Positions 1 to 9,324 of a stretch of 64,000 nucleotides of DNA are shown in pieces. A program made the translations under genes and the position numbers. The DNA is from Sphingomonas sp. S1-29 (lineage in GTDB: Bacteria; Pseudomonadota; Alphaproteobacteria; Sphingomonadales; Sphingomonadaceae). The stretch lies in assembly GCF_026167545.1 (NCBI RefSeq), contig NZ_CP110678.1, forward strand, positions 1,113,501-1,177,500, read 5' to 3'. Every line of letters begins with the position of its first letter. Position 1 is the stretch's first letter. The notes below the pieces were generated by a model. The model saw only the letters and a program-made list of their open reading frames with translations. It searched no databases and was not told the DNA's origin.

Positions 1-710
1 TCGCGACCGGCTTCATCGGCATGGGCGCGAAGGTGTATATCTCGTCGCGCCGCGCCGACGCGTGCGAACAAACCGCCGCCGAACTGGGCGAACACTGCAT
101 CGCGCTGCCCGCCGACGTATCGAGCGTCGATGGCTGCAAGGCGCTGGCGGCGCAATTTGCCGAATACGAACCCGCACTCGACATCCTGGTTAACAACGCC
201 GGCGCGGCATGGGGCGAGCCATTCGACAGCTTTCCCGAAAAGGGCTGGGACAAGGTGATGGACCTCAACGTCAAATCGCCCTTCTTCCTGACCCAAGCGC
301 TACACGGCGCGCTCAAGGCCGCGGGATCGCGCGACAAGCCGGCCAAGGTGATCAACATCACCTCGATCGACGGCCAGCGGCTCAATGCGTGGGAGACCTA
401 TAGCTATCAGGCGTCGAAGGCGGCGCTGATCCACCTCACCCGCCGGATGGCGGCGCGGCTGATTCAGGACGGGATCAACGTCACCTCGATCGCGCCGGGT
501 GCCTTTGCCAGCGACATGAACAAGGCGGCGCGCGATCACGGCAATTCGGTGGCCAAGGCAATCCCGGCCAAGCGGATCGGCGAGGCCGAGGATATGGCGG
601 CGGCGGCGATCTATCTCGCCAGCCGCGCGGGCGATTATGTGGTGGGCGAGACGATCACCGTCGATGGCGGGCTGGTGAACGCGTCGGTCGGAGCCTCGAT
701 CGACGGCTAA
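1..710 (+). CDS. SDR family oxidoreductase (5' end outside window)
   Basis: This is a short-chain dehydrogenase/reductase, an NAD(P)(H)-dependent oxidoreductase with a Rossmann fold. The reading frame is open from base 3, so the true start and the glycine-rich TGxxxGIG loop lie upstream of the window. What remains shows the NNAG motif after strand 4, the catalytic YxxxK as YQASK, a serine in ITSIDG, and a C-terminal VDGG typical of the family. The GAKVYISSRR segment near the left edge is the usual second strand, whose arginines favour NADP(H). The substrate cannot be deduced; 3-oxoacyl-ACP reductase (FabG/RhlG-like) is a common annotation for this subgroup. The downstream gene is convergent, 3 bases away. 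Confidence 0.9.
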   Translation, partial: ATGFIGMGAKVYISSRRADACEQTAAELGEHCIALPADVSSVDGCKALAAQFAEYEPALDILVNNAGAAWGEPFDSFPEKGWDKVMDLNVKSPFFLTQALHGALKAAGSRDKPAKVINITSIDGQRLNAWETYSYQASKAALIHLTRRMAARLIQDGINVTSIAPGAFASDMNKAARDHGNSVAKAIPAKRIGEAEDMAAAAIYLASRAGDYVVGETITVDGGLVNASVGASIDG

Positions 711-713
711 GGC

Positions 714-1343
714 TCAGGGCGCGCGTTTGGGCCCGGTGAGCCACATCCGCGGCAATTTGGTCGGGCGTTTCACGCCGTCGAGCCGAACCGCGCGGGTGAT
801 GCGGATCGGCTTGAGGATCATCTGGCCGCGAAACGCGTCGAAGCCGCCGCCGGTCTTCACCGCCAGGATCCGCTTCACCGCATCCATCCCGCCGATCACC
901 CGGCCGAAGGCGGCATAGCCCGGATAATCGCGCCGCGCGTCCATCGAGGGCGCGGGGCCGATCGTGATGAAGAAATTGCCCCCCGCCGCCTCGGGCGTCG
1001 CGCCGCGCGCCATCGAGATCGTCGCGTCGAGGTGGCGGATGCCGGTCTTAGATGTCGGCTCGAGCGGGAATGGCGGCAGGATACGGCGCGCATCGGTGCG
1101 GATGCCGCCCTGGACGAAGCCGGTGCCGGGGGTGCGCTTGCTGCGCGCGGCGCGATAGAAGGTGACGCCGTCGAACCGACCGTCATCGACATAGGCGAGG
1201 AAGTTCTTGGCGGTGGCCGGCGCGCGCTTGGTATCAACCGCGATCAGGATCGGGCCTGCGCTGGTTTCCAATCGGACGCGGACCTTTGCGGGTTCCTGCG
1301 CGGCGGCGGGGGTGGCGAGCGCGAATATCGCAAGGCTGAGCAA
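714..1343 (-). CDS. secreted peptidylprolyl isomerase, cyclophilin type
   Basis: A cyclophilin-type prolyl cis-trans isomerase that should assist protein folding in the periplasm. Family motifs include NFLAYVDDG, FVQGG, a GGNFFITIG core and a GRVIGGMDAV end. The open frame runs back to 1460, but those extra 39 codons are translated REP repeat. I place the start at a TTG at 1343, preceded by a GGGGGA ribosome site. This gives a clean signal peptide (LSLAIFALATPAAAQ) with cleavage after AAA. The protein is then about 209 residues, normal for the family. Start choice is inference; the family call is firm. Confidence 0.88.
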   Translation of the reverse strand: MLSLAIFALATPAAAQEPAKVRVRLETSAGPILIAVDTKRAPATAKNFLAYVDDGRFDGVTFYRAARSKRTPGTGFVQGGIRTDARRILPPFPLEPTSKTGIRHLDATISMARGATPEAAGGNFFITIGPAPSMDARRDYPGYAAFGRVIGGMDAVKRILAVKTGGGFDAFRGQMILKPIRITRAVRLDGVKRPTKLPRMWLTGPKRAP

Positions 1344-1351
1344 TTTTATCC

Positions 1352-1435
1352 CCCCGTTCGCACTGAGCTTGTCGAAGTGCCGTCCTCCTTGGTGGAAAGA
1401 AGGACAGTGCTTCGACAGGCTCGGCACGAACGGGG
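1352..1435. repeat. REP-like palindromic repeat, copy 1
   Basis: Two arms of about 35 bases face each other: 1352-1386 contains GTTCGCACTGAGCTTGTCGA and 1401-1435 contains the near-complement TTCGACAGGCTCGGCACGAA, joined by a short loop. The same unit recurs at 9227-9324 and 12066-12164. It lies immediately upstream of the cyclophilin start, so transcripts would fold into a long hairpin there. Confidence 0.85.
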
Positions 1436-1462
1436 TTAGGGCAGTTCGCAAACCATGCACGA

Positions 1463-3721
1463 TCAGCGCGCGATCCCGCCTGCCGCGAGCACCGCCAGCG
1501 TCACGAGCTCGCTCGCGGTGCTCGTCATCGGCGCGATCTGGACGTTCTTTTCCATGCCGATCAGCATCGGCCCGATCATCGTGTCGCCACCTAGCTCGCG
1601 CAGCAGCTTGGCCGAGATGTTGGCCGATTGCAGCCCCGGCATGATCAGGATGTTCGCCGGCCCCGAAAGCCGCGCGAACGGATAATTCTTCAGCTGCTTT
1701 TCGTTGAGCGCGACATCGGGTGCCATTTCGCCTTCATATTCGAAGCCCGGCTGGCGCGCGTCGAGCACCGCGACGGCGTCGCGGATATTGTCGAGCCACT
1801 GGCCGCCGGGGTTGCCGAAGGTCGAATAGCTGAGGAACGCAACGCGCGGCTCATGCCCCATGCGGCGCGCGACCTGCGCGGTCTGTTCGGCGAAGTCGGC
1901 GAGCTGCTCGGCGGTAGGGCGTTCGTTGACCGTGGTGTCGGCGATGAACACCGTGTGCGTCTTGCCGACCAGCACATGGATGCCGAAGGGCGTACGGCCC
2001 GGCTCGGGATCGATCACGCGCTTGATCTCGCGGATCGACTGGGCATAGGCGCGCGTCACGCCGGTGATCATCGTATCGCCCTCGCCCAGCTGCAGCAGCA
2101 GCGCGCCGAAGATGTTGCGATCCTGGTTCACCATCCGCTCGCATTCGCGCCGCAAGAATCCGCGGCGCTGGAGTCGGGCGTACAGGAAATCGACCATCTT
2201 GGGCACGAGCGGCGAATGGCGGCTGTTGTGGACCTCGAAGCTTTCGGGGTCGTCGATGCCGAGCGCGCGCAGCCGGTCATACACATCGTCGCGGCCCACC
2301 AGCACCGGGGTGCCATAGCCGCCGTCGCGGAACGCGATCGCCGCGCGCAGCACCACTTCTTCCTCGCCCTCGGCGAAAATCACCCGCTTGGGGCGTGCGC
2401 GCGCACCTTCATGCGCCAGCGACAACACCGAGGTGGTCGGGTTGAGCCGCGCGCGCAGCGTGTGGCGATAGGCACCCATGTCGAGGATCGGGCGGGTCGC
2501 CACCCCCGAATCCATCGCCGCGGTCGCGACCGCGACCGACACGACCTCCATCAGCCGCGGATCGAACGGTGCAGGAATGATATATTCGGGGCCGAAGCTG
2601 TGCTGGACTCCGTACGCAATCGCGACTTCCTCGGGCACGCGTTCGCGCGCCAGCTCGGCGATCGCGTTGGCCGCAGCGATCTTCATCGCGTCGTTGATCC
2701 CCGTCGCGCGCACGTCGAGCGCGCCGCGGAAGATGAACGGGAAGCCGAGCACGTTGTTGACCTGGTTGGGATAATCCGACCGGCCGGTGGCGACGATCGC
2801 GTCGGGACGCGCGGCCTTGGCGAGTTCGGGGCGGATCTCGGGCTCGGGATTGGCCATCGCAAAGATGATCGGTGCAGGCGCCATGTCCTTGACCATCTCG
2901 GGCTGAAGTGCCCCCGCAGCCGACAGGCCCAGGAACACGTCGGCGCCGTGCAGCGCTTCGGTGAGCGTGCGGCGATCGGTGGCAGCGGCGTGCGCCGACT
3001 GCCACTGGTTCACATCGTCGCGCCCCTGATAGATCACGCCCTTGCGATCGCACATCAGCACGTGATCGGCGCGGACGCCCATCGCCTTCATCAGCTCGGT
3101 GCAGGCAATCGCCGCGGCGCCCGCGCCGTTGACGACGACGCGGATGTCCTTGAGCTGCCGCCCGGTCAGCAGGCAGGCGTTGATCAGCCCCGCAGCGCAG
3201 ATGATCGCGGTGCCGTGCTGGTCGTCATGAAAGACCGGGATGTTCATCCGCTCGCGCAGCGTCTGCTCGATGATGAAGCATTCGGGCGCCTTGATGTCTT
3301 CGAGGTTGATCCCGCCAAAGCTCGGTTCGAGCAATGCGACGCAGTTGATGAAGGCATCGACGTCTTCGGTATCGACCTCGAGGTCGATCGAATCGACGTC
3401 GGCGAAGCGCTTGAACAGCACCGCCTTGCCTTCCATCACCGGCTTAGACGCCAGCGCGCCGAGATTGCCCATCCCCAGGATAGCGGTACCATTTGAGATC
3501 ACCGCGACGAGATTGCCCTTGGCGGTATAGTCATAGGCGGTGGCGGGATCGTCGTAGATCGCCTTCACCGGCACCGCGACGCCGGGCGAATAGGCCAGCG
3601 CCAGATCGCGCTGCGTCGCCATCGGCTTCGACGCGATGATCTCGATCTTGCCCGGACGGCCCTCGGAATGAAAGCGAAGCGCTTCGCGCTCGGAAAACTG
3701 GACGCTCGATTCGTCGGTCAT
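1463..3721 (-). CDS. maeB: NADP-dependent malic enzyme with phosphotransacetylase-like domain
   Basis: Malic enzyme decarboxylates malate to pyruvate with NADP+ reduction, linking the TCA cycle to pyruvate and NADPH supply. The N-terminal half (about residues 1-430) carries the malic domain with YSPGVAVP, HDDQHGTA and the VVNGAGAAAIACTEL nucleotide site. The C-terminal part (about 440-750) is a phosphotransacetylase-like domain, usually regulatory and inactive in MaeB. Length of about 752 residues fits the long MaeB form. The open frame extends to 3853, but MTDESSVQF at 3721 starts the conserved protein. The gene is divergent from mutS. Confidence 0.95.
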   Translation of the reverse strand: MTDESSVQFSEREALRFHSEGRPGKIEIIASKPMATQRDLALAYSPGVAVPVKAIYDDPATAYDYTAKGNLVAVISNGTAILGMGNLGALASKPVMEGKAVLFKRFADVDSIDLEVDTEDVDAFINCVALLEPSFGGINLEDIKAPECFIIEQTLRERMNIPVFHDDQHGTAIICAAGLINACLLTGRQLKDIRVVVNGAGAAAIACTELMKAMGVRADHVLMCDRKGVIYQGRDDVNQWQSAHAAATDRRTLTEALHGADVFLGLSAAGALQPEMVKDMAPAPIIFAMANPEPEIRPELAKAARPDAIVATGRSDYPNQVNNVLGFPFIFRGALDVRATGINDAMKIAAANAIAELARERVPEEVAIAYGVQHSFGPEYIIPAPFDPRLMEVVSVAVATAAMDSGVATRPILDMGAYRHTLRARLNPTTSVLSLAHEGARARPKRVIFAEGEEEVVLRAAIAFRDGGYGTPVLVGRDDVYDRLRALGIDDPESFEVHNSRHSPLVPKMVDFLYARLQRRGFLRRECERMVNQDRNIFGALLLQLGEGDTMITGVTRAYAQSIREIKRVIDPEPGRTPFGIHVLVGKTHTVFIADTTVNERPTAEQLADFAEQTAQVARRMGHEPRVAFLSYSTFGNPGGQWLDNIRDAVAVLDARQPGFEYEGEMAPDVALNEKQLKNYPFARLSGPANILIMPGLQSANISAKLLRELGGDTMIGPMLIGMEKNVQIAPMTSTASELVTLAVLAAGGIAR

Positions 3722-3827
3722 TCGCAAACTCCGTGGGGCCGATTGCGTACGCTCTAGGGGGTCGGGCGCCGTAAGGGCAAGCGTGCGGTGGTTCCGCTTT
3801 TGCGGCTTAGCCTCTATCGAGGCGTTG

Positions 3828-6437
3828 ATGGCCAGCGCGAACCCGACCCCCACCCCCGCCCCGACGCCGATGATGGCGCAATATCTGGCGCTGAAGGCCG
3901 AGGCGCAAGATTGCCTGCTATTCTACCGGATGGGCGATTTCTTCGAGATGTTCTTCGAAGATGCGCGGATCGCGGCTGCCTGTCTCGACATCGCGCTCAC
4001 TGGGCGCGGCGAGCATGATGGCGAGCGGATTCCGATGTGCGGCGTGCCGGTCCATGCCGCGACCGCCTATCTGCAGCGGCTGATCAAGGCGGGGCATCGC
4101 GTTGCGATCGCCGAACAGACCGAAACCCCCGAAGCCGCCAAGAAGCGCGGCGGATCGAAGGCGCTGGTGGCGCGCGCGATCGTCCGCGTAGTGACCGCGG
4201 GCACGCTGACCGAGGAGGCGCTGCTCGATGCGCGCGCGGCCAATTGGTGCGTCGCGGTGGGCGAAGCCGGCGGCGATGTCGCGGTTGCCGCCGCCGATGT
4301 TTCGACCGGGCGGTTCGAAATCTTCGAAACCGACATGGCGGGGCTTGGCGCGACGCTCGCGCGGCTCAACCCCGCCGAAGTCGTCGCCAGTGAGGCGAGC
4401 GAAATCGACGCGACCTCGCACCGCCCGCGCGCGCAGTTCGACAGCGCTGCGGGCGAGGCGCGGCTGAAGTCGCTGTACGGGGTCGCGACGCTCGACGGGT
4501 TCGGCCAGTTCTCGCGTGCCGCGCTGTCGGCGGCGGGCGGGCTGGTCGCCTATCTCGACCATACCGCCAAGGGCGCGCTGCCCTTCCTGCGTCCGCCGGT
4601 GCTGCATGCGGGCGACGCCAGCATGGCGATCGACGCGGCGACGCGCGAGAGCCTCGAGCTGACGCTCGCCACCGGTGGCACGCGCAAGGGCAGCCTGCTC
4701 GACGCGGTCGATCGCACCGTCACCGGCGCGGGCGCGCGGTTGCTGGCGCAGGATATCGCGGCGCCGTTGATGGACGCGGGCGCGATCGGCGCGCGGCTCG
4801 ATCTGGTGCAGCGCTTCCACGACGAACCCAATTTGCGCGAGACGCTGCGGTCGTCGCTGCGCGCGCTCCCCGATATCGGGCGAGCGCTGGGGCGGATCGT
4901 CGCCGGGCGTGGGTCGCCGCGCGACCTGGGACAGTTGCGCGACGGGCTCGACGCCGCCTGGGCGCTGGGCGAGCGGCTGCACCAGCTTGCCGCGCCGCCG
5001 CCCTTGCTCGCCGAGATCGCGCCGCGGCTGCAAGGGCATGGCGCGCTGATCGACTTGCTCAAACGCGCCCTGGTGCCCGAACCGCCGATCGACGCAGCCG
5101 GTGGCGGCTATATCGCCGAAGGATTTGACGCCGCGCTCGACGACCTGCGCCATACCGGTGCCGGCGGCCGGCGCGCGATCGCCGCGCTCGAGGCCGACTA
5201 TCGCAAGCGCACCGGCATCGCCGCGCTCAAGATCCGCCACAACGGCGTGCTCGGCTATCATGTCGAAGTGCCCGCGCGCGCCGCCGATGCGCTGATGGCG
5301 CCCGACAGCGGCTTTACCCATCGTCAGACGCTGGCGGGCGTCGTCCGCTTCAACGCCGCCGATCTGCACGAAGCGGCGATGCAGGTGACGCAGGCGGGCA
5401 ACCACGCGCTGGCTGCCGAGGCCTCGCATCTCGAAGACCTGACCGAAACCGCGCTCGCGCGCCGGCACGAGATCGCGATCACTGCCGACGCGTTGGCGCG
5501 GATCGACGTCGCCGCAGGGCTCGCCGAACGCGCGGCAGAGGGCGGCTGGGCGCGACCCGCGCTGGTCGATCACGCCTGTTTCGAGGTCGAGGGCGGGCGG
5601 CATCCGGTGGTCGAGGCGGCGGTGGCCCGCGCGGGCGGGCGCTTCGTCGCCAACGACTGCGACCTGTCCGAATCGTCGCGGCTATGGCTGGTCACCGGCC
5701 CCAACATGGGCGGTAAATCGACCTTCCTCCGCCAGAACGCACTGATCGCGGTGCTGGCGCAGGCGGGCAGCTATGTTCCCGCCACCCGCGCCAAACTGGG
5801 GCTGGTCGATCGCCTGTTCAGCCGAGTCGGCGCGTCAGACAACCTAGCGCGCGGGCGGTCGACCTTCATGGTCGAGATGGTCGAGACAGCGGCGATCCTG
5901 GCGCAGGCGACGCCGCGCAGCTTCGTCATTCTCGACGAGGTGGGACGCGGGACGAGCACCTATGACGGGCTGGCGATCGCCTGGGCGGTGGTCGAGGCGA
6001 TCCATGAGGATAATCGCTGCCGCTGCCTGTTCGCGACGCATTACCACGAGCTGACGCGGCTGGCCGAACGCTGCGAGGCGCTGTCGCTGCACCATGTCCG
6101 CGCGCGCGAATGGAAGGGCGAACTGGTGCTGCTGCACGAACTCGCGACCGGCCCCGCCGACCGCAGCTATGGCCTTGCGGTCGCGCGGCTCGCAGGGTTG
6201 CCCCCCGCGACGATCGCGCGCGCCAAATCGGTGCTGGCCAAGCTCGAGGCGGGGCGCGCCAAGACCGGCGGGCTTGCGGCAGGGCTCGACGACCTGCCGC
6301 TCTTCGCGGCGGTCGCGGCGCAGGAGGCTGAGGCGGTCGACGAACTGCGTACGGCGCTGGCGGGAATCGATGTCGATGCGCTGAGTCCGCGAGAGGCATT
6401 GGACGCGCTGTACCGCCTCAAGGGATTGGCGGGCTGA
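3828..6437 (+). CDS. mutS: DNA mismatch repair protein MutS
   Basis: MutS recognises base mismatches and small loops, then recruits MutL in an ATP-dependent way. The N-terminal mismatch-binding domain has the FYRMGDFFEMF motif, in which the second Phe and Glu of GDFFE-type sequences contact the mismatch. Next come the connector, lever and clamp domains, and a C-terminal ATPase with Walker A TGPNMGGKST, Walker B VILDEVGRGTST and the FATHYHEL switch. I start at the ATG of MASANPT; a GTG at 3783 and an ATG pair just downstream are alternatives. About 869 residues, full length. trmB follows after 49 bases. Confidence 0.97.
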   Translation: MASANPTPTPAPTPMMAQYLALKAEAQDCLLFYRMGDFFEMFFEDARIAAACLDIALTGRGEHDGERIPMCGVPVHAATAYLQRLIKAGHRVAIAEQTETPEAAKKRGGSKALVARAIVRVVTAGTLTEEALLDARAANWCVAVGEAGGDVAVAAADVSTGRFEIFETDMAGLGATLARLNPAEVVASEASEIDATSHRPRAQFDSAAGEARLKSLYGVATLDGFGQFSRAALSAAGGLVAYLDHTAKGALPFLRPPVLHAGDASMAIDAATRESLELTLATGGTRKGSLLDAVDRTVTGAGARLLAQDIAAPLMDAGAIGARLDLVQRFHDEPNLRETLRSSLRALPDIGRALGRIVAGRGSPRDLGQLRDGLDAAWALGERLHQLAAPPPLLAEIAPRLQGHGALIDLLKRALVPEPPIDAAGGGYIAEGFDAALDDLRHTGAGGRRAIAALEADYRKRTGIAALKIRHNGVLGYHVEVPARAADALMAPDSGFTHRQTLAGVVRFNAADLHEAAMQVTQAGNHALAAEASHLEDLTETALARRHEIAITADALARIDVAAGLAERAAEGGWARPALVDHACFEVEGGRHPVVEAAVARAGGRFVANDCDLSESSRLWLVTGPNMGGKSTFLRQNALIAVLAQAGSYVPATRAKLGLVDRLFSRVGASDNLARGRSTFMVEMVETAAILAQATPRSFVILDEVGRGTSTYDGLAIAWAVVEAIHEDNRCRCLFATHYHELTRLAERCEALSLHHVRAREWKGELVLLHELATGPADRSYGLAVARLAGLPPATIARAKSVLAKLEAGRAKTGGLAAGLDDLPLFAAVAAQEAEAVDELRTALAGIDVDALSPREALDALYRLKGLAG

Positions 6438-6486
6438 TCGCCTAGCCTCTGGACACGCCCGCCCCCACCCGCCACACGCGCACGCC

Positions 6487-7164
6487 ATGAACGACCCCGC
6501 CGTCATCCGCCGCCTCTATGGCCGCCGCCAGGGCCACAAATTGCGCGTGGCCCAAGAAGAGCTGGTCGCCGAATTGCTGCCGCGCATTTCGGTGCCCGAA
6601 GGTCCGCTTTCCGCGGCCACCTTGTTCGGTGCCGATCGCCCAATGGAGGTCGAAATCGGCTTTGGCGGTGGCGAGCACCTCGCCGGGCAAGCCGCCGCGC
6701 GCCCCGGCACCGGCTTTATCGGCTGCGAACCGTTCCTCAACGGCGTCGTCAGCGCGCTGGGGCATGTTCGCGATGGCGCTCTAGGCAATGTCCGGCTGCA
6801 CATGGGCGACGCGCTCGACGTGCTCGATCGGCTGCCCGATGCCAGCCTGGAGCGCGTGTATCTGCTGCACCCCGATCCCTGGCCCAAGGCGCGGCACGCC
6901 AAGCGCCGGATGGTCAATCACGGCCCGCTCGACCTCATCGCCGCCAAGCTGAAGCCGGGCTGCGAGTTTCGCCTGGGCACCGACGATCCGACCTATTGCC
7001 GCTGGGCGATGATGGTGATGAACCAACGCCGCGACTTCGAATGGACCGCAGCAACGGCTGGCGATTTCCAGACGCGACCCGCGGACTGGCCCGAGACGCG
7101 CTACGAGCGAAAAGCGCGGCGGCAGGGGCATGAAGTCTGGTACTTCCGTTACATGCGGATCTAA
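6487..7164 (+). CDS. trmB: tRNA (guanine-N7)-methyltransferase TrmB
   Basis: TrmB transfers a methyl group from S-adenosylmethionine to N7 of G46 in the tRNA variable loop. The sequence shows the SAM site EIGFGGGEH, the IGCEPFLNG segment, and the family signature HPDPWPKARHAKRR, which binds tRNA and holds catalytic residues. The DDPTYCRW and TRYERKARRQGH segments close the fold. At 225 residues it is of usual length. It probably follows mutS in transcription, as the gap is short and no terminator is seen. Confidence 0.96.
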   Translation: MNDPAVIRRLYGRRQGHKLRVAQEELVAELLPRISVPEGPLSAATLFGADRPMEVEIGFGGGEHLAGQAAARPGTGFIGCEPFLNGVVSALGHVRDGALGNVRLHMGDALDVLDRLPDASLERVYLLHPDPWPKARHAKRRMVNHGPLDLIAAKLKPGCEFRLGTDDPTYCRWAMMVMNQRRDFEWTAATAGDFQTRPADWPETRYERKARRQGHEVWYFRYMRI

Positions 7165-7168
7165 CCTC

Positions 7169-8260
7169 CTAACCCTGACCGCTTTTGGCCCACCGCCCAC
7201 GCAGCATCCGCCCCACAACACTCGCCGCGCCCGGCCGCACGAATAGCCAGTCGCGGATCATCGGCCCTGTCTCGGCCCCGATCGTGCGCTTGTAGCCACT
7301 GTCGCCCGCGCCCCAATCGACGCGCGTGATGCCGTCTTCGATCGCGCGCACCAGGTTGCGGTAATAGAGCAATTTTCCCGGCGAATGCTTGGCGAAGGTC
7401 GGCACATAGCTGTTGGCGATCGCGTATTTCAGCGTGCCGACATTGAGGTCGAACGAGAAGGCCGCGGGGGCGCCGTCGATCCGCAGCATTGCCGCCCACA
7501 TCATTTGCGCGAGCACCGGATCCTGCGCCGCCGCGCGCCAGAAGGCGCCATGGCCCTCGTCGGTGAACTTTGCGTCCGATCCGTCGGTACGTTCCGATAT
7601 CCAGCTCGCGCGTTCGATCAGCGCCAGATCGTCGAAAGCTTCCTCGGTCCAGCCATCGCCGGCGACGAAGTCCCAAGCGGGTGCCCCATGCGCCGCCAGA
7701 TGCTTTTCGTGGAAGCGGTTCTTCTTGAGCGTCGAGCTGCGCGGCCAGGTGCCTTCGGCGCGGGCGCCGTCGATATCGAGCAGGAAGCTTTCGGCGACGT
7801 CGCGCGGCAGGGCGGTCCAGCCGCGGGCTTCGGCGGCGATGCGCAACAGGCACAATCCCGGATCATCGTCATAGACCGGACCGATCCGCAGCGCAGTCAC
7901 CGATCGCGCCAGCGCGTCGAGCAGCGCCTCGAACGCCTCGGGCCCGACATCCTGCCGCACCGGAAAGCTGCGGAATGGCCAATAGCAGCCGGGCACCGCG
8001 GCCAATCGCAGCATCGCGGGGCCAAGGCCCACCATCGGCAGCGCGATCACCGGCGCGCCATCGCGTGACGCGATCAGCGTGCGCGCCTGCCCGCCATAGG
8101 CCGCGAGCGCCGCTGAGAACCAGCCATAGCGCAGGAAACGATGCGTCGCGTGCGCGCCTTGCGCCACGGTATCGATCGCCGATGCCAGCCCGTCGACCGT
8201 CTCGATCGCGTGGATGGGCGGCAGGCGTTCGAAGTCGGTGGGCAGCATCGGCTTGGTCAT
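7169..8260 (-). CDS. GNAT-like acetyltransferase, BcsL/CelD family
   Basis: This 363-residue protein belongs to the CelD/BcsL group of GNAT-fold acyltransferases (Acetyltransf_6 domain), related to FemAB peptidyl transferases. Evidence is the overall layout, the RSSTLKKNRFHEKHL segment in the middle and the late motif SYVPTFAKHSPGKLLYYRNL. The stretch ending in VDWGAGDSGYKRTIG is typical of the C-terminal GNAT half. Members act on sugars of polysaccharides or glycolipids; the substrate here is unknown. It is convergent with trmB (4 bases between stops) and divergent from the DUF2721 gene. Confidence 0.8.
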   Translation of the reverse strand: MTKPMLPTDFERLPPIHAIETVDGLASAIDTVAQGAHATHRFLRYGWFSAALAAYGGQARTLIASRDGAPVIALPMVGLGPAMLRLAAVPGCYWPFRSFPVRQDVGPEAFEALLDALARSVTALRIGPVYDDDPGLCLLRIAAEARGWTALPRDVAESFLLDIDGARAEGTWPRSSTLKKNRFHEKHLAAHGAPAWDFVAGDGWTEEAFDDLALIERASWISERTDGSDAKFTDEGHGAFWRAAAQDPVLAQMMWAAMLRIDGAPAAFSFDLNVGTLKYAIANSYVPTFAKHSPGKLLYYRNLVRAIEDGITRVDWGAGDSGYKRTIGAETGPMIRDWLFVRPGAASVVGRMLRGRWAKSGQG

Positions 8261-8348
8261 CCACGCTTTTCTACCTGCAACCCGTTACCAGGTCGTGCAG
8301 GCGATGAACGGCTTGCCGCAAAGCCCGGCTTTGCGCACAAGGGCGGCG

Positions 8349-8813
8349 ATGCAATTTTCTCCCGTCATTTCGACCGTCGCCGCGACGATCCAGGTCGCCA
8401 TCGCGCCGGTATTCCTGCTCGCCGGGATCGGCGGCATCCTCAACGTGATGACCGGGCGACTGGCGCGGATCATCGATCGCGCGCGCAGCCTTGAGCAACT
8501 GCACCCGCGCTCGACCGGTCCCGAACATGACCGCCATGTCTGGGAATTGCGCCGGATCGACCGGCGGATCAGCGTCATCAACGCCGCGATCTTCCTGGTC
8601 ACGCTCAGCGCGGTGCTGATCTGCCTGGTGGTCGCGCTGCTGTTCATCGCCGAGCTGAGCAACCTCAAAATCGGCACGATCGTGGCGGTGGCATTCATCC
8701 TTTCGATGCTGATGCTGATGACCGGATTGTTGTGCTTTCTGGTCGAGGTGCGGATGTCGCTGAAGGCGAGCCACATCCGCGCCGAACTGCTCGAACAAGA
8801 CCGCCGCAAGTGA
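8349..8813 (+). CDS. DUF2721 membrane protein
   Basis: A small inner-membrane protein of the DUF2721 family, function unknown. The start at MQFSPVIS is chosen because the preceding residues of the longer frame look like untranslated leader, and a GGGCGGCG stretch precedes the ATG. The protein shows a first hydrophobic segment (APVFLLAGIGGILNVM), a basic cytoplasmic stretch with GRLARIIDRAR, then two close hydrophobic helices separated by a short polar turn (SNLKIGT). It ends in a charged tail. The stop overlaps the GTG start of the next gene by 4 bases (GTGA), so the two are translationally coupled. Confidence 0.85.
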   Translation: MQFSPVISTVAATIQVAIAPVFLLAGIGGILNVMTGRLARIIDRARSLEQLHPRSTGPEHDRHVWELRRIDRRISVINAAIFLVTLSAVLICLVVALLFIAELSNLKIGTIVAVAFILSMLMLMTGLLCFLVEVRMSLKASHIRAELLEQDRRK

Positions 8814-9220
8814 CGCCGTCCGCCGAACGCCGGCTGTTGCAGCTGGCGGTGGTACTCGTCTGTTTCGTGCCCTTGTCGGCTTCGACCCTATCGCTGTGGC
8901 ACGGCCCGCGCTGGCTGGGCGGGGTGACCGCCGTGCCGACCGACCTCGACAGCCATTTCCGGTATCTCTCGGGGCTGTTCCTGGTGATGGGACTTGCCTT
9001 CCTCGCCACGGTGCCGCGGATCGAGGCGCAGGGTCAGCGGTTGCGGTTGCTCGGCGCGATGGTGATCGTCGGGGGGCTGGCGCGGCTTGCGAGCTTGGTG
9101 CTGGTGGGGGTGCCGTCGCGCGGGCATGTCGTGGGGCTGTGCATCGAGCTCGGCGTGGTGCCGGCGATCCTGCTGTGGCAGCGGCGGGTGGCGCGGCGGG
9201 TTGCGGCGGACCGCGCCTGA
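8810..9220 (+). CDS. DUF4345-like small membrane protein
   Basis: A 136-residue hydrophobic protein with about four membrane helices, matching the DUF4345 pattern: LDSHFRYLSGLFLVMGLAF followed by the RLLGAMVIVGGLARLASL helix and a last helix before a basic tail. Function unknown. I take the GTG at 8810 as the start because it overlaps the upstream TGA as GTGA; an upstream ATG in the same frame lies inside the DUF2721 gene. The gene ends directly before a REP-like repeat. Confidence 0.8.
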   Translation: MTPSAERRLLQLAVVLVCFVPLSASTLSLWHGPRWLGGVTAVPTDLDSHFRYLSGLFLVMGLAFLATVPRIEAQGQRLRLLGAMVIVGGLARLASLVLVGVPSRGHVVGLCIELGVVPAILLWQRRVARRVAADRA

Positions 9221-9226
9221 CCTCCC

Positions 9227-9324
9227 TCCCCCGTTCGTGGTGAGCTTGTCGAAGCACTGTTCTTCCTCTCGATCCGGCCAAAGAAGAACGGCACTTCGAC
9301 AAGCTCAGTGCGAACGGGAGGGGG
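9227..9324. repeat. REP-like palindromic repeat, copy 2
   Basis: The left arm contains GTTCGTGGTGAGCTTGTCGA (from about 9233) and the right arm its near-complement CTTCGACAAGCTCAGTGCGA (about 9294-9313). The element sits between convergent genes and reaches the amidase stop codon, so it could also serve as a bidirectional terminator. Confidence 0.85.

Noticed and set aside
1628..3496. 622-residue plus-strand frame across maeB
   Set aside because: Shadow of maeB: composition dominated by R, H, D and A with no domain. The same applies to the 561-residue minus frame across mutS (3918-5603).
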